The notes: generated by a model not told the origin, from the letters alone. A stretch of DNA of 64,000 nucleotides from Protopterus annectens (GCF_019279795.1 NC_056743.1:868639864-868703863); one strand, 5' to 3'. Positions 1 to 11,473 are shown, counted from the first letter of the stretch. Translations and numbers: made by a program.

Positions 1-1711
1 TTAAACCAGGTGGGATCCCTCATGGCTATAAGGGCCATAGAACCGGTTCCACAATCAGAGACGGGGCAAGGCTTTTTACTCAAGACTCTTTCAATTTCCC
101 AGAAAACAAAATTCTTGGAGACCCATCCTGAATCTGTCAGCCTTAAATACTTTCCTGGAGATACCAAAGTTCAAGATGCTTACTCTGCAGCAGCTCCTGC
201 CAATGTTGAGCAAAAATGCATGGATGGTGACATTGGATTTAAAGGTGGCTTACCTACACATTCCTATCAGACAAGAGTGCAGAAGATACCTCAGGTTCAA
301 GGCAGGCTCGACACATTACCAATTCTCTGCGCTGCCCTTTGGCTTGTCTACTGCACCCAGGGTCTTCACCAAGTGCCTGGCACCAGTGGTAGCTTACTGC
401 AGACTCAAGGGAATTCAAATTTACCCTTATCTGGACGACTGCCTTATTCAAGCAGACAGCAAGGATGTCTTACTTCAGCACCTGGAATTTGTTCAAAATC
501 TACTCAAGTACCTGGGATTCACTGTGAACATAAAAAAGTCAAATTTGACACCCACACAGCAGATAACTTTCCTGGGTGCTCTTTTAAACACAACAACCCA
601 GATGGCATTCCTGACATCCGAAAAACAACTTCAGCTGGCTTCAACTTTCAAAACCCTGGCGTTAATGTCTCAGCTAACTGCAAGGAAATTCCTGCAGGCT
701 TTGGGTTACATGGCCTCCTGCATCCTTCTCATTCCAAATGCAAGACTGCATATGAGAAAGATACAATGGTACCTAAAAAGCGTATGGTCCCAGCATTGTC
801 ACAGTCTAGACACACAGATTGCTGTCTTGCCTTGCCTGCAAAAGGAATTCCATTGGTGGGCCATGGCATGCCTTCAAAACAAAGGGAAAGCCTTCACTCT
901 GCCTCCAGTCTACCAAGTGTTAACCACAGACGCCTCGGATTACGCATGGGGAGCCCACTTGCAGGGGAAAGGCCTGCAAGGTTTTTGGACAGAGGATCAG
1001 AAGCACCTACATATCAATTTAAAAGAGATGTTAGCTGTGCAGAATGCCCTCTTGGCTTTCAGGGATCTTTTACAGCCAGTGCAACCACTGATACGGACAG
1101 ACAACACCACAGTTATGTAGTACATAAACAAGCAAGAGGGTTCACACTCCTACCCCCTTTGCAGACTAGCCATGACTCTATGGAACACAGCACTAGCTTG
1201 CAAAGTGGACCTACAAGCTCAGTTCCTGCCAGGGAAGCTAAATACTCTGGCAGACAGCCTGAGCAGGAACCTGTCAGACCCACACGAGTGGATGCTAAAC
1301 ACCCGAATATTCAAGATGATTACAGAAGCCTGGGGCTGCCTGGACATAGATCTATTTGCATCTCCCCTCAACTACCAGTTACAGACTTTTTGCACAAGGA
1401 CATATCACAAGCTAGCATGGAAAGTGGATGCTCTCTTATTCAGTTGGAGGAACCTCTCTGGGTATGCCTTTTCTCCTCTACCTCTTTTTCCACGGGTATT
1501 ATTAAAGATAAAACAGGACAAACCCAAGATGATTTTACTAGCCCCAAATTGGCCTCAACAAGTTTGGTACTCAGCACTGATGACTCTATCCCAGGTGCCT
1601 CCTTGGATTCTACCTCATATTCCAAATCTTCTGTCCCAACACCAGGGCCAGGTTCTGCACTCTCATATCAAAACTCTCAGCCTGGCAGCCTGGTGTATTC
1701 AGGGTCTTTGA
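1..1711 (+). pseudogene. RT-RNase H-methyltransferase polyprotein of DIRS A, broken
   Basis: This is the reverse transcriptase polyprotein of a DIRS element. RT begins before the window and shifts frame near position 72. Motif A reads VTLDLKVAYLH, motif B LPFGLSTAPRVFTK, and motif C YLDD in IYPYLDDCL (near 435). RNase H follows, with LTTDAS near 925, the KEML glutamate near 1026 and RTDNTT near 1100. A TAG at 1118-1120 replaces the tryptophan of the usual VMWYINKQG motif. The frame resumes with LADSLSR and then the DLFASPLN...LIAPNWP block, assigned by family knowledge to the DIRS methyltransferase (DAM-like) domain. The frame ends at 1711, overlapping the start region of YR in another frame. 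Confidence 0.9.
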
Positions 1712-1713
1712 TT

Positions 1714-2721
1714 AATCCTACCCTTCCCAAACAGGTCATGGATGTTATCTTAGAAGCCAGACGGCTTAGCATTAGAAAATCTTATGAAGGTAAATGGAAG
1801 AGATTTTCCACCTGGATGCATGCTCAGGATTCAGATCCTCTCATTCCTAATATTCCATTGATTTTACATTACCTGACAGACATGTTACATAAGGGTTTAT
1901 CCTTTTCCTCCATAAAAATACATGCCTCAGCTATCTCTGCACATTACAATACAGATCCTCCAATTTTTTCACATCCACTTCTGAAACAATCTCAGGGGAG
2001 CAAAGAATGTAAGGCCCCCTAGGACACCGCCCATACCTGCCTGGGACCTCAACTATGTTCTGGAAAAACTTACTCTGCCTCCTTTTGAGCCTGCTGCCAC
2101 ATCTGATATAAAGTATTTATCCTGGAAGACCGCTGTCCTACTGGCTTTGACTTCAGCCAGGAGAGTCTCGGAGTTACAAGCACTCATGGCTGTTGAACCT
2201 TACATTATTTTTCATCAAGACAGGGTATCTTTAAGGACTAACCCTACTTTCATGCCTAAAGTGGTTTCTAAGGTGTCTTTAAACCAAACTATTCACCTGC
2301 CAACCTTTTTCCCCAATCCACAAAATAAGGGGGAGAGGATCTTGCATTCTTTGGACGTGCACAGGCAGCTTCGTTTTTACCTGGACAGAACCAAGGATAT
2401 CAGAAAAACAGAACAACTGTTTTTCTTATGCAGCAAATTCCCAAGGCAAGGCTATTTCAAAACAGACCATTTCTAAATGGATTGCTCATGGAATCAGATT
2501 TTGTTACTCTCATCATGGAAAGCAAATCCCAGGAAAAATCAGGACTCACTCCACCAGAGCTGCTGCTACTTCAGCTGCTTTTCTTAGGGGAGTACCTACC
2601 AAAGATATTTTGGAAGCGGCAACTTGGAGTTCAGTGCATACTTTCTCTAAGCACTATAACCTACCTCTTTATTCTAAGTCCAGGGCAGGCTTTGCTTCTG
2701 CGGTCTTGCAAAGCCTTCTAG
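1714..2721 (+). pseudogene. Tyrosine recombinase (YR) of DIRS A, two frameshifts
   Basis: DIRS elements integrate their circular DNA with a YR instead of a DDE or endonuclease enzyme. The N-terminal region reads VMDVILEARR...YEGKWKRFSTW, then GLSFSSIKIHASAI. The frame breaks near 1990 and again near 2430. The catalytic core is still recognisable across frames: SARRVSEL (about 2155), the HSTRA form of the HxxR motif (about 2545), and the THTFSKHY-like tyrosine region (about 2640). It occupies a reading frame different from RT, and that frame is open from position 10 to 2022. The protein cannot be made in one piece from this copy. Confidence 0.88.
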
Positions 2722-2772
2722 CCGCCCCTTCTACGCAATAACCTCCACCCTTTATCTCAGCTTTGGGATTCA

Positions 2773-2873
2773 ACCCTACAGTGATGACTGCAACAGTGAA
2801 ACACGATGAACATAGTACAGTTGTGTACACTTACCATAAATGTAGATGTTCGAGTGTCTTCACTGTTGCAGTC
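2773..2873 (+). repeat. Internal complementary region (ICR) of DIRS A
   Basis: The first half is the reverse complement of a family-1 left terminus (CACGATGAACA). The second half (from TAGTACAG) is the reverse complement of this element's own right terminus at 3174-3233. Together they spell the joined ends of the circular form, which is the known DIRS ICR design. The arm 2813-2872 can pair with 3174-3233 with only a few mismatches. Confidence 0.85.
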
Positions 2874-2984
2874 TGGGTTACCCACCCCCCTGTCCCCTCT
2901 TCTTCTTTCATTAGTGTGGTTCCCTGCTTCACTCTTCTTCTGAGGTGTATTTGCTACAGGGTATGGGGTTTGTTGTACCTTACT

Positions 2985-3233
2985 TTTAGCCTTTACTTTT
3001 GGGCACCTGACATCTGGGGCAAGAAAAACTGGAGAACATGGCGTCGGCTGGGAGCTTTGTACCCCTGGCGCTCTGACGTCAGGGAGGATGACTGAACAGC
3101 CGACGCTGGACCCAGACTATGGGATTCTGGCCGACCGAGGGCTGCCTGCCAGCAGGAAGAACCCTGCAGTGATGACTGCAACAGTGGAGACACTCTAACA
3201 TCTACATTTATGGTAAGTGTACACAACTGTACT
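2985..3233 (-). promoter_or_regulatory. Right inverted terminal repeat of DIRS A with CRE-like site
   Basis: This is the inverted counterpart of the left ITRs seen in B, C and L. It contains a perfect TGACGTCA palindrome at 3074-3081 and a conserved stretch ending in the ICR-pairing arm. The position matching the left-ITR TATA box is degraded here (GCTTTGTACCCC). The right ITR of DIRS-1 is known to give an antisense transcript; whether this one does is unknown. Confidence 0.75.
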
Positions 3234-3555
3234 TTATCTGCCTGCAGGTGGGCCTCAGTCTGCCCGAATACCAGAGTCTTGGGATTTCTGCGTCAGATGC
3301 TGTCGCCTCATCCATGACGTCAGGTCGTCGGGGGGGGGTATAAAACATGCAGCCGACACCATTACATCAGCTTTTCTTCCACAGGCGAGACAATTGTTAA
3401 CTTTTTCTGACATCCGTTAGAGCAAGAAAAAAGGATCCTCAACAGGGTGCTTAGCTTTAGAAGACTTCAGGTTTGAAACTCGAAAAATGAAAATTTCATG
3501 TAGCTGCCGACCGGCACTTGTGAACTGCTTCTGCTTCGGGCTCCCACACAGAAAG
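3234..3555. mobile_element. Scrambled DIRS family-1 5' fragments
   Basis: 3234-3370 matches the plus orientation of a family-1 left ITR, with TGACGTCA at 3315-3322 and TATAAAAC at 3339-3346. 3384-3550 matches the reverse complement of the region just downstream in other copies: the gag start, the AAGTACCCCGTTGGGG-like leader and the AAGTGCCGGTCG stretch (compare 47020-47190). Part of the 5' region has therefore been inverted in place. The family-2 gag remnant of element F begins after this segment. Confidence 0.7.
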
Positions 3556-4418
3556 AAAAGCTGATGACCTTATGTCTCAGCAGACATGAGAAGACCCTGA
3601 CATGGTGGAACCCATTCCCCCAGAAAAACTGACAGGCTTTTGGCAGCACCAAAGGAAAGGATGTATCGGAGGAAAGTCCCCAACAGGGAGTCTAGGGCTA
3701 TGGACTGGTTTTGGAAATGGACGTACACTTCAGCAACTATCGTACTTACAGTGCTGAATTATTTAGTCCATGTCTCCAGATTTCAGATACCTGACCAAAC
3801 AGCTTTCCAAGTCTCTCTGTGGTAACCTGCCTGTGGATGTTCAGAAGACTGCGAACTCCTAGCTTTCTACCCTTCAGTCTACTTCCAGTGTAGCCATGTG
3901 ACTGCTCTGTAATGCAGCTGATGGCATGGCTAGAGCAACAAGTATTGGTGTTGCCATGCATCGGCATGCCTGGTTGCATCTCTGAGATTTTGAATATATC
4001 TTTAAGATGTCCTTCATCAGTACCCCCTTTTGATGGCTCCATTTTATTTAGACCAGAAGTAAAAGACACGCTATCCAGGAGTCAAGATGGTGAATCTGTC
4101 TATGCAGTGAGAATCTGTTTCTCCATCCCTCAAAGAACCTTCTTTATGAGTCAGAGGGCTGGCAAGAAAATGTGGTTCCATAAATCAGAGTTCGTATCAT
4201 GACAGTCCTGCAGTTGGAATTTCTCATAGTAGGGGAGTTGGCAACTACAGTAGGCGTCACTCTAGAAGCAGAATTAGACCACATGACTAAGGCTTTTTCA
4301 GTCCTTTGTACCAAGAAGCCCTTTCAACACCCATGAAGGGTGCATGACTACTGCACTGTGGAGGCAGTTTGTAGACATTTATCTCTGCACCCACAAATCT
4401 AGCAAAACATAACAATGG
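3556..4418 (+). mobile_element. DIRS F (family 2), left part, gag remnants
   Basis: This is the left half of an old DIRS copy later split by element E. Gag-like peptides are visible: SRAMDWFWKW and YTSATIVLTVLNYLVHVSRFQ near 3690-3785, matching the MDRFGKRVYTS...LNYLAH block of other family-2 Gags. HRHAWL-like and PPFDGSILF blocks follow (3955-4050), then IPQRTFF and GKKMWF (4120-4180). The reading then moves into the start of RT (CTGTGGAGGCAGTTT, about 4358), stops at the E boundary and continues at 15044. It is heavily decayed. Confidence 0.8.
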
Positions 4419-4582
4419 ATCTGAAGTAGGGAGTTCATTTGTCAGCAACCTGTGGGTCTTGGATCCGATATCGGATCCGAGCCGGCAACTTGTTTCAAGC
4501 TAATGGATCCGAGCTCCTAGCTCCTCCCTTCACCCATAATGCCCTGCTAACCCTCCATGACCCCAGATCTAGTTTGCCGCGC
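4419..4582 (+). repeat. Left inverted terminal repeat of DIRS E
   Basis: It pairs inversely with 14847-15043. It contains the 18-bp perfect palindrome GGATCCGATATCGGATCC at 4461-4478, mirrored at 14951-14968. The first bases, ATCTGAAGTAGG, appear complemented in the ICR near 14690. It likely carries the promoter for the element, but no clear TATA box is seen. Confidence 0.88.
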
Positions 4583-4752
4583 TTGTGGATAGCTGGATCC
4601 CCTTGAGCTCAGCAAGTGAATTGTCAGATAAGTTCATATTTTCTGTCAAACTTTCCTTTTTTCTTTCAAATTTTAACGTTTGTAAGTGTTAGGTACCCTT
4701 TAGTATAAAAATATTTTTCTTTAATTAGTTCCCTCCCTTCGTTTGGTCGTTA

Positions 4753-4756
<4 letters not shown>

Positions 4757-4814
<58 letters not shown>
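4757..4814. repeat. (GT)n microsatellite in the DIRS E leader
   Basis: An uninterrupted GT dinucleotide run lies between the left ITR and the gag start of element E. It is absent from the matching place in the other copies. Confidence 0.97.
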
Positions 4815-4815
<1 letters not shown>

Positions 4816-4866
4816 GTGTTTTTTGGGGCCTGTGTGTTTGTGTAGTTCTACCTTTTACTTTTAAGT

Positions 4867-7124
4867 ATGGCTGAGGCCCCAAAAGCCATTTTCTGGAAAT
4901 GTACCGAGTGTGGCCATAAGCTCTCCCCGGCTGATGGCCACACTCGGTGCGTTCGGTGCCTTGGGGTTGAACACCTCTCCTCAGGCTGTACTATTTGTGC
5001 AGCGTTCAACCCCAGGGCACTGAAAGAGCGGAGGTTGAAGCTGGTCTTGGCGGGACTTTTACCCCCGGACTCAGCTCCGGCCTCCGCTGCTCCCGTGGCT
5101 CCACCACAGCCTGTGGTTGCTGCCATTCCTGCCCCCCTTCCTCCGTCTGGGACTCAAACTCCCGCTAAAGCGTTGGAGGACAGGGAGGCCAGGAGGGAGA
5201 AACGGAGGGAGAAGCACCATAAGCGGCAGGCCGAGACCTCCGTTTCGGCCCCGCCAGCTAAGCGGGCTTCTCCCTCCACTGCTAGGTCTCCTCCTCCTCG
5301 GCTCCGATCTCCTTGTTTCTCCCTGGGGCCCGAGGAGGAGGAGGCCCGATCTCCATCGAGGTGGCATTCCAGGCCTGCCTCGGTGACCTCTTCGAGATCT
5401 ACCTTTAGTTTATCCGATGCAGACTTGGACCGGATGATGCAAAGGTTCATCCAGGCCCAGCTGCAGATGGGAGTGCTCTTGCCCCCCCCCTTCGGGGGGG
5501 GAGCTTGACACCTTTTTTCCACCCTATTGCTCCTTCTCCGACCCGCTATCCGGGTTCGGAGTGTTCGGAGCCGAGCAGCGTTGGAGCCGGGGGTGGGTCG
5601 GCGCTGACAGTACTCGGTACTTCGGATCCGACCCTGCCCTCGAGCCTGTCGGACCTGACCTCTCGGAGCCGTGGCCCGAGCTTCGGATCCGAGGGATTCA
5701 GTGTGCCTTCGGCTCCGTCCAGGTCGGAGCACACTGGTCCTTCGGATCCGATGGTCTCGGCGCCAGTTCTGATCCCTTCATCGGATCCGAGTGGGAACCA
5801 ACTCTCGGATCCAAGAGAGAGTGGTTCTCCCTCGGTCTTCGATGTTGTGGAGAGGGTTCTGTTGAGAGCATCCGGACCCCCGGTCCTTGTTTCAGCTCCC
5901 CCCTGCACTCCCTCTCTGCTGGGCCAGGCTTCCATCACCTGGCCAAAGGGACAGCCTGCTTCAATGTCACAGATGGTTCCATTGGAACACGATGTTGCTG
6001 GCTAGGCCTCCTCGGACAGCCCCCCCGAGGAAGTGCCTCGCAAGCATAAGTGCAAGAGGAGGCACGTGGACTCCCCTGAGTCCTTAACCGAGGACACAGA
6101 CTTGGAAGAAGGGGAAGGCTCCCCAAGATCGCCCCCTGAGGATGTCTCCTTTGGAGACATCATGGAGATGCTGAGGATCAGAGGTGGGTGGTCTGCCCCC
6201 AAATCTTCCTCTGACGAGTCCGTGTTTCTGGAGGCATTCGAAGCAGGCCTGTCTACCTCTTGGGTGTCACCTCCGGCCGACCCCCTAGTGGACCTCATCA
6301 CCACCAGGGCGTGGAAGGATCCGGACACAGTGGAGCCAATACCAAAACGCCCGGACAAAATACTTAGCTCCCCCTCAGACCGATCACACTGGAGTAAGGG
6401 CCCCCCCCCCCATAGATGCCATGTTGACGGCAGCAGCCACGAAGAGAGAATTGGCTCAGGAGAGCCCCTCAGTCCATCCACCGAGCAAGGAGTCCCGCTC
6501 GATGGACCGCTTAGGGAAGCGAGTTTTTAGTTCAGCGACTTTCTCGGTAAGGTCTCTGAATTATATGGCACATGTCATCAGGATGCAGCGGGATCTTATC
6601 AAAGAATACGCTGCCTCCCCCCTGAGTCCATGTCGGCGGATGACAAGCAATTGTACTCCACCCGAATGGCCACTCTGAGATCAATTTCTAATACCTCTAT
6701 GCGGCTATTGTCCCACACCACAGAGGGAGCCGCTAGGGCTAGCGGAGCAGGCCTAGTCATGAGACATCAGGCCTGGCTCCATCATTGTGACTTTGCAGAT
6801 CCTTTTAAAGCGTCCTTTGCGAACGCCCCCTTCGATGGTTCTGCCCTGTTTGGCAAAACGGTTCGTGAGACACTTGTCCAGAGCAAAAAGGATGGGAAGA
6901 CGTTGTCTGCCTTCGGAGTCCGCTTCTCTGCTCCCCAGCGGTCCTTCTCGAAGAACCAAAAGGGTCAGAAGAAGATGTGGTTCCGGAAATCGCAACATTC
7001 CCAACCCGCTCCGGACAACCAGTCCTACCGTGGCAGAGGAGGACAAGGAGGATGCCGCCTCAGGGGCAGAGGGGCTCCGAGAAACTTTGGGTCCAGAGAA
7101 CCTTTCTCTGAGCGGCCCGCGTAG
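4867..7124 (+). pseudogene. Gag-like ORF1 of DIRS E (family 2), frameshifted
   Basis: The start ATG at 4867 leads into a putative zinc-binding module: Cys12, Cys15, His25, Cys28, Cys31, His36, Cys41 and Cys44, with LG after Cys31. A basic, Pro/Ser-rich disordered region follows. The frame breaks at the C-run/G-run near 5485-5507, continues from 5505 to a TAG at 6003, and resumes from 6033 with acidic SLTEDTDLEEGEG. After further shifts come MDRLGKRVFSSATFSVRSLNYMAH (6500-6560), MRHQAWLHHCDFADPFKASF (6760-6820), the PPFDGSALFG-like block, and a C-terminal RG-rich tail (7025-7110) suited to nucleic-acid binding. By analogy it is the structural/nucleic-acid-binding protein; no enzyme domain is visible. 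Confidence 0.8.
5622..5814. repeat. Cluster of TCGGATCCGA palindromes in gag of DIRS E
   Basis: The 10-bp palindrome occurs at 5622, 5683, 5742 and 5781, with a one-base variant at 5805. The same 10-mer lies in both ITRs (4471-4480 and 14949-14958). In gag it encodes part of repeated FGSD/FGSE/SDP peptides, so it may simply be a codon-level repeat. Confidence 0.8.
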
Positions 7125-7129
7125 CAGCC

Positions 7130-9011
7130 CTGAAGGGTTGCCCGGCTGCTCCACTCTGGAGGCAGTCGGGGGGCGCTTCTCGGAGCACCTAGCGGCATGG
7201 GAGTCCATCACTACAGACCGCTGGGTGCTTCGCATTATATCCAGAGGGTACAAAATACCATTACTCCATGTTCCCAAACTCAAAAACCTCCCCGATGTAC
7301 CACCCGATCAGAGGGAGGCTGCAGCTGCAGAAATTCAGCAGCTGCTAAGAAAAAGAGCCATCCAGCCCGTCCCCCAAGACCAGCTCGGATTAGGGTTCTA
7401 CTCCAGGTTCTTTTTGGTGCCAAAAAAGACGGGGGACTTGAGACCGATTCTAGACCTTTCCCGCTTTGAACCTGTCAGTAACCAAGGAAAAATTCCGAAT
7501 GGTCACTCTTCAATCTATTCTTCCCCTTTTAAGAGAAAACCATTGGATGTGCTCTCAAGGATGCGTACTACCACATTCTAATGGACAGACGATCCAGGAG
7601 GTTCCTCCACTTCTGGCTGGGAGCCAGTCACTATCAGTTCAGGGTCCTTCCATTTGGCCTCACCACAGCCCCCAGGGTGTTCACCAAGGTATTAGCAGTG
7701 ATTGCGGCCCACCTGAGACTCCAGGGAATACAGGTCTTTCCGTACCTGGACGACTGGCTCCTGACCGCCTCGACAAGGCATCTACTTTGCTCAGCCAGAG
7801 ACTTCTTTCTCCGCCTAGCTCCACAATTAGGCATTACCATCAATGTCGACAAATCTCTTCTGGCCCCAACACAAGTCATAAAATTCATAGGTACCAGAAT
7901 AAACACCAGAGAGCTACGAGCCTTCCTAACCTCCGAGAGAATCCGGAATTTGCAACTCCATGTGCGGGCCATCCTCCAATCAGAGACTCCTCCAGCGTAA
8001 TTGGTCTTGGGGGCACTAGACTCCATGGCGGCAGCGATTACGCTTCTTCCATGCGCCCATCTGAACATGCGGGTACTGCAATGGACACTTCTAGTGCAAT
8101 GGTCCTTTCTATCTATCCCTTCCTCTTCACCACCCCATTGCTATCAGCAAGGTTTGCAGGAGGGCTCTATTATGGTGGCTCCAAGCCTCGGACCTCCATA
8201 CGGGCCATCCCTTCTGCACCTCTCCCCCTCTCGCCACTGTGACCACGGACGCCTCCCGCCTCGTGTGGGGGGGCATTATTCTGGCAGGACAGTCCAAGGC
8301 ACATGGAACAACACAGAGACCTCCCTGCATATCAACGTTCTGGAGATGAGAGCGGTGCTGTTCGTGTTGCAAGCACTTCAGGATCTCCTCCCCATAGGAA
8401 CGATTGTGATTCAGTCAGACAACATGGCGGTTGTCTGGTACATCAGCAAACAGGGGGGATCCAGATCTTACCCCCTATGCCGCGAAGCCATGAGAGTATG
8501 GGAATGGGCGATCTCCACCAACCGCTTTCTCATTGCAACGCACATTCCGGGACGGACCAACATCCTAGCGGACAAGCTCAGTCGCACCCTTCTTACCCCT
8601 ATACGAGTGGTCTCTCAATCCACTAGTAGCGAAGCAGATATTCACAAAATGGGGGCAACCCTGCTGCGATCTTTTTGCGTCTCCGTCAAACACCAAATGC
8701 GACAATTTCTTCGCTCTAATCCCCCCTCCAGGGGAAACTCCAAGAGACGCTCTGGTGCATGTTTGGCCACCCGGTCTACTTTATGCCTATCCTCCGCTAC
8801 CCCTGATGCTGCAACTCCTACAGAAAGCCTCACAGTTGGGGAGCAGGATGATCCTCATTGCCCCATTCTGGCCTCGGCAAATTTGGTTCCCTTACCTATG
8901 GTCTCACCTTGTGAATCCTCCTTGGATTCTAGATCCCACTCCGGATCTCATCTCCCATCCGTCGAACTTAACGACCCCAAACCTGGGCAATCTCAAACTA
9001 ACAGCTTGGTT
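7130..9011 (+). pseudogene. RT-RNase H-methyltransferase of DIRS E, frameshifted and interrupted
   Basis: The N-terminal RT region reads WESITTDRWVLRIISRGYKIP (7200-7260), then GLGFYSRFFLVPKKTGDLRPILDLSRF. Frame shifts occur near 7460 and 7575. Motif B is LPFGLTTAPRVFTK and motif C is FPYLDDWLL (about 7740). A stop lies near 7998. RNase H is recognisable from the TTDAS region (about 8240), INVLEMRAV (8335), SDNMAVVWYISKQGG (8418-8460) and ADKLSR (8570). The methyltransferase-like block reads LIAPFWPRQIWFPYL (8850-8900). The last residues before the PLE insertion are NLKLTAWL. The remaining bases of this linker and YR resume at 13553. Confidence 0.87.
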
Positions 9012-9109
9012 GGCAACAAAAAAGACAAACCCGTTCTAAGGCACAGGAGACAAAATTTAATCCAAATTAGTAACGTGTTGAACGAAGTCGAAGTAGTAGC
9101 ACACAAAAA

Positions 9110-9165
9110 CACAGTGGATAAAGCGCTTTTCGTCTGGTTAATAACAAACTTCTTCAGAACGTAAA
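9110..9165 (-). ncRNA. Possible hammerhead-like motif, PLE left 3' UTR
   Basis: On the minus strand CTGAAGA is followed by a weak stem II (GTTTG...CAGAC), GAAA and a palindromic AAGCGCTT. It is the mirror of 13400-13455. Hammerhead motifs are known in PLEs, but no convincing stem I is seen, so this is tentative. Confidence 0.3.
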
Positions 9166-9397
9166 TTAATAGGGCTAAGGAAGCTTAATTTAAACAAAAA
9201 AGTGCGGGAACATTCAGTTTAAAATTTAAAGCTATATGCAATGAAATTTTACAAGTAAATACAATTAAAAATCTAACTGTAAAATGAATTAAATTCAACA
9301 ACTTAATATATGTTTAAATAAAAATAAATATGAAAATAAACTTAAGTACTCATACACAAGTATATAAAAACATTAATCTTCAAATAAAATTGTATGT

Positions 9398-11473
9398 TTA
9401 TCTCCTAAGACTGTTCAATTTTAAAATGCATGCTATGGAACAGGATTCTTTTATACCAGGGTGGTTGAAAGTGTTCAACCTTATCTGCCACAAAAGCTCA
9501 AGTTCTTCCAGTTTAAATGAGGCCGGTCCACCTCTAACATCCTGGACATACTGGTCGATAACTAAGAATTTGAATCTATGACCAACAAATAAGTTGGTAT
9601 GTTTGGCTAAAGCATTGTCTAACTTTGTGTGGGTAATGGCGTACTGATGCTCGTAAACTCTGTCACGCAGCCGGCGCTCAGTCTTACCGACATAAAATGC
9701 GTGACAGTCAGTACATTTGGCTAAATAGACTACAAATCTCGTATTACAGTTGTATTTACCTTTTAACTTAAAACGATTTCCATTGATAATAAATTGATTA
9801 GTGCAGTCAACATGTCTGCATTGGTTACAGCTCTCACATTTAGACATACCAATACGCAGGGGGGTAGCTTTTTTGCCTCTTTCAATAATATTTTTAATAT
9901 TCCTACCCCTCCTAAATGTCACATGTGGTCTATTCCCCAACAATTCCAAAATAGAGGAGTTGTTCCTTAAGTCCCAATTCTTTGACAAAATTTCAACAAT
10001 AAATTTGGATTGGGCACTAAATGCTGTAATGAAGGATCACTGAAAAATTCTTTCTGGTACTACACTAGATACCTCTATAGGCGGTATATCTACTTCAACT
10101 GTAGGTATATCAGAGGTTGAAAGTGTGTTTAAGTGTAATTGTAACAGTGGGGAAAATAGTTTAATTTCTCTCTTACTTTTTACTTCATATCAATGAATCA
10201 AGTAGACATTCAGGATAGCCTCGGTGTAGGAACATATGCTTTAAAGTTCTAACCTCGTCATAGAAATCCTCGTCTAGGCTACATATACGAGATGCCCTCA
10301 CGAGTTGGCCCTTTACGACAGATCTTTTCTGGTGGAATGGGTGGCAGCTTGAGTAATGTAAAAAAGAATTGGAGTATGTTGGTTTTCTATAAACTTGACC
10401 TGTGAAACAACAAAGGTCCGAGTTTTTGACCAACAATACATCCAAATAGGCTATAGATTGATCACTAAAGGAATAAGTAAACTTCAAAAAGTCGGTGGTC
10501 GAATTAAATTTGTTAACCATAATATTTGCCAAATTCTCATCACCCTTAAACAAGATAAAAATGTCGTCTAAGAATCGAGTATAGTAAATAATGTCTTCAA
10601 AAGAAGAAGAAGAAAAGACAAATTCGGTTTCCCAGTGGGCCATGACCAGGTTTGCCACACTAGCTCCGCATGGCGAACCCATGGCCAAACCAACCTTTTG
10701 TAAGTAAAATTTGTCGTTAAACATAAAGTAGTTGTTAGTTAAAACTAAATCCAATAGTTCTACTACTAGTGTGGTAGTTGTAGTTAAAGCTTCATGTTTT
10801 CTCATTATCTCAGCCACCCATTCCAATGCTGTGTCGTGAGGGATACACGTATAAAGATCTTTAACGTCTATTGTTAAAAAATTGTAACCACTGTCAAAGG
10901 TCAATTCATTGATCTTAGACAAGAAAGACCAAGAGTCTTTACAAATGTGAGACTCGAGAACCACATATTTCTGTAGGATATTGTCTACAACTTTAGAAAT
11001 GGCATAAGTTGGTGAACCCCTCCCATCTATTAATGGGCGCATTGGAGGATTTCTAATGTCTTTGTGGATTTTTGGTATTCCGAACAATGTTGGAAACCTG
11101 GGAAACATTGTACACGTAAAATCCAACAAAGCCTGATCAATGCGTCCTTCAATAAATAAGTCATATAAACAAGACTTAATGAGATTATATGCCTTATTAA
11201 TTTCTGATCTAGAACTAGGTAAGTATGTTTCATTTTCCAATAGAATTGACATACGTGCTATGTAGTCAGCATTGTTGAAGACTACAAGGCCACCCCCTTT
11301 GTCTGGTTTACAGACCCTAATATCTTGAGTTTGTATATACTCAAGAAAGTCCCTTTCAACACTTGAAAAGTGACCTCTCATAGCTTTTCTTGTATTTACT
11401 AAATTTCTCAAATCCAATTCACAGACTTGTTCAAACATTAGTAAAAGTGGATGAAGGGGTGGATTAAATGTAC
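9398..11473 (-). pseudogene. PLE reverse transcriptase with GIY-YIG domain, left arm, frameshifted
   Basis: The reading on the minus strand starts inside the RT region (VCKPDKGGGLVV, GIPKIHKD) and passes the motif-A region FLTIDVKDLYTCIPHD, GLAMGSPCGAS and the catalytic TRFLDDIF. A 2-base deletion near 10188 (GATATGAAG instead of GATAGATGAAG) stops the frame. The continuation (9398-9988) holds a CESCNQCRHVDC cysteine motif and the GIY-YIG nuclease core VVYLAKCTDCHAFYVGKTE, ending at the same stop as the right arm. It lacks one leucine codon present in the right arm (DLRNNSS for DLLRNNSS). It extends farther 5' than the right arm but is still truncated. Confidence 0.9.

Larger units (their letters stand above)
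1..3233 (+). mobile_element. DIRS retrotransposon copy A (family 1), 5' part outside window
   Basis: The copy holds the 3' two-thirds of a DIRS element: most of RT, RNase H, a methyltransferase-like domain, YR, the internal complementary region and the right inverted terminal repeat. The right end is placed at the ACTGTACT ending at 3233, because the ICR (2773-2873) contains the complement of this terminus directly after the complement of the left terminus. All frames carry indels or stops, so it is a dead copy. Protein and ITR sequence place it in the same family as copies B, C and L. The bases after 3233 look like the left ITR of another family-1 element, so A may have inserted into that ITR. 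Confidence 0.93.

Noticed and set aside
5154-5938. Long minus-strand frames opposite gag of DIRS E
   Set aside because: Shadows of a GC-rich, Ser/Pro-coding strand; the plus frame carries the conserved Cys/His module.
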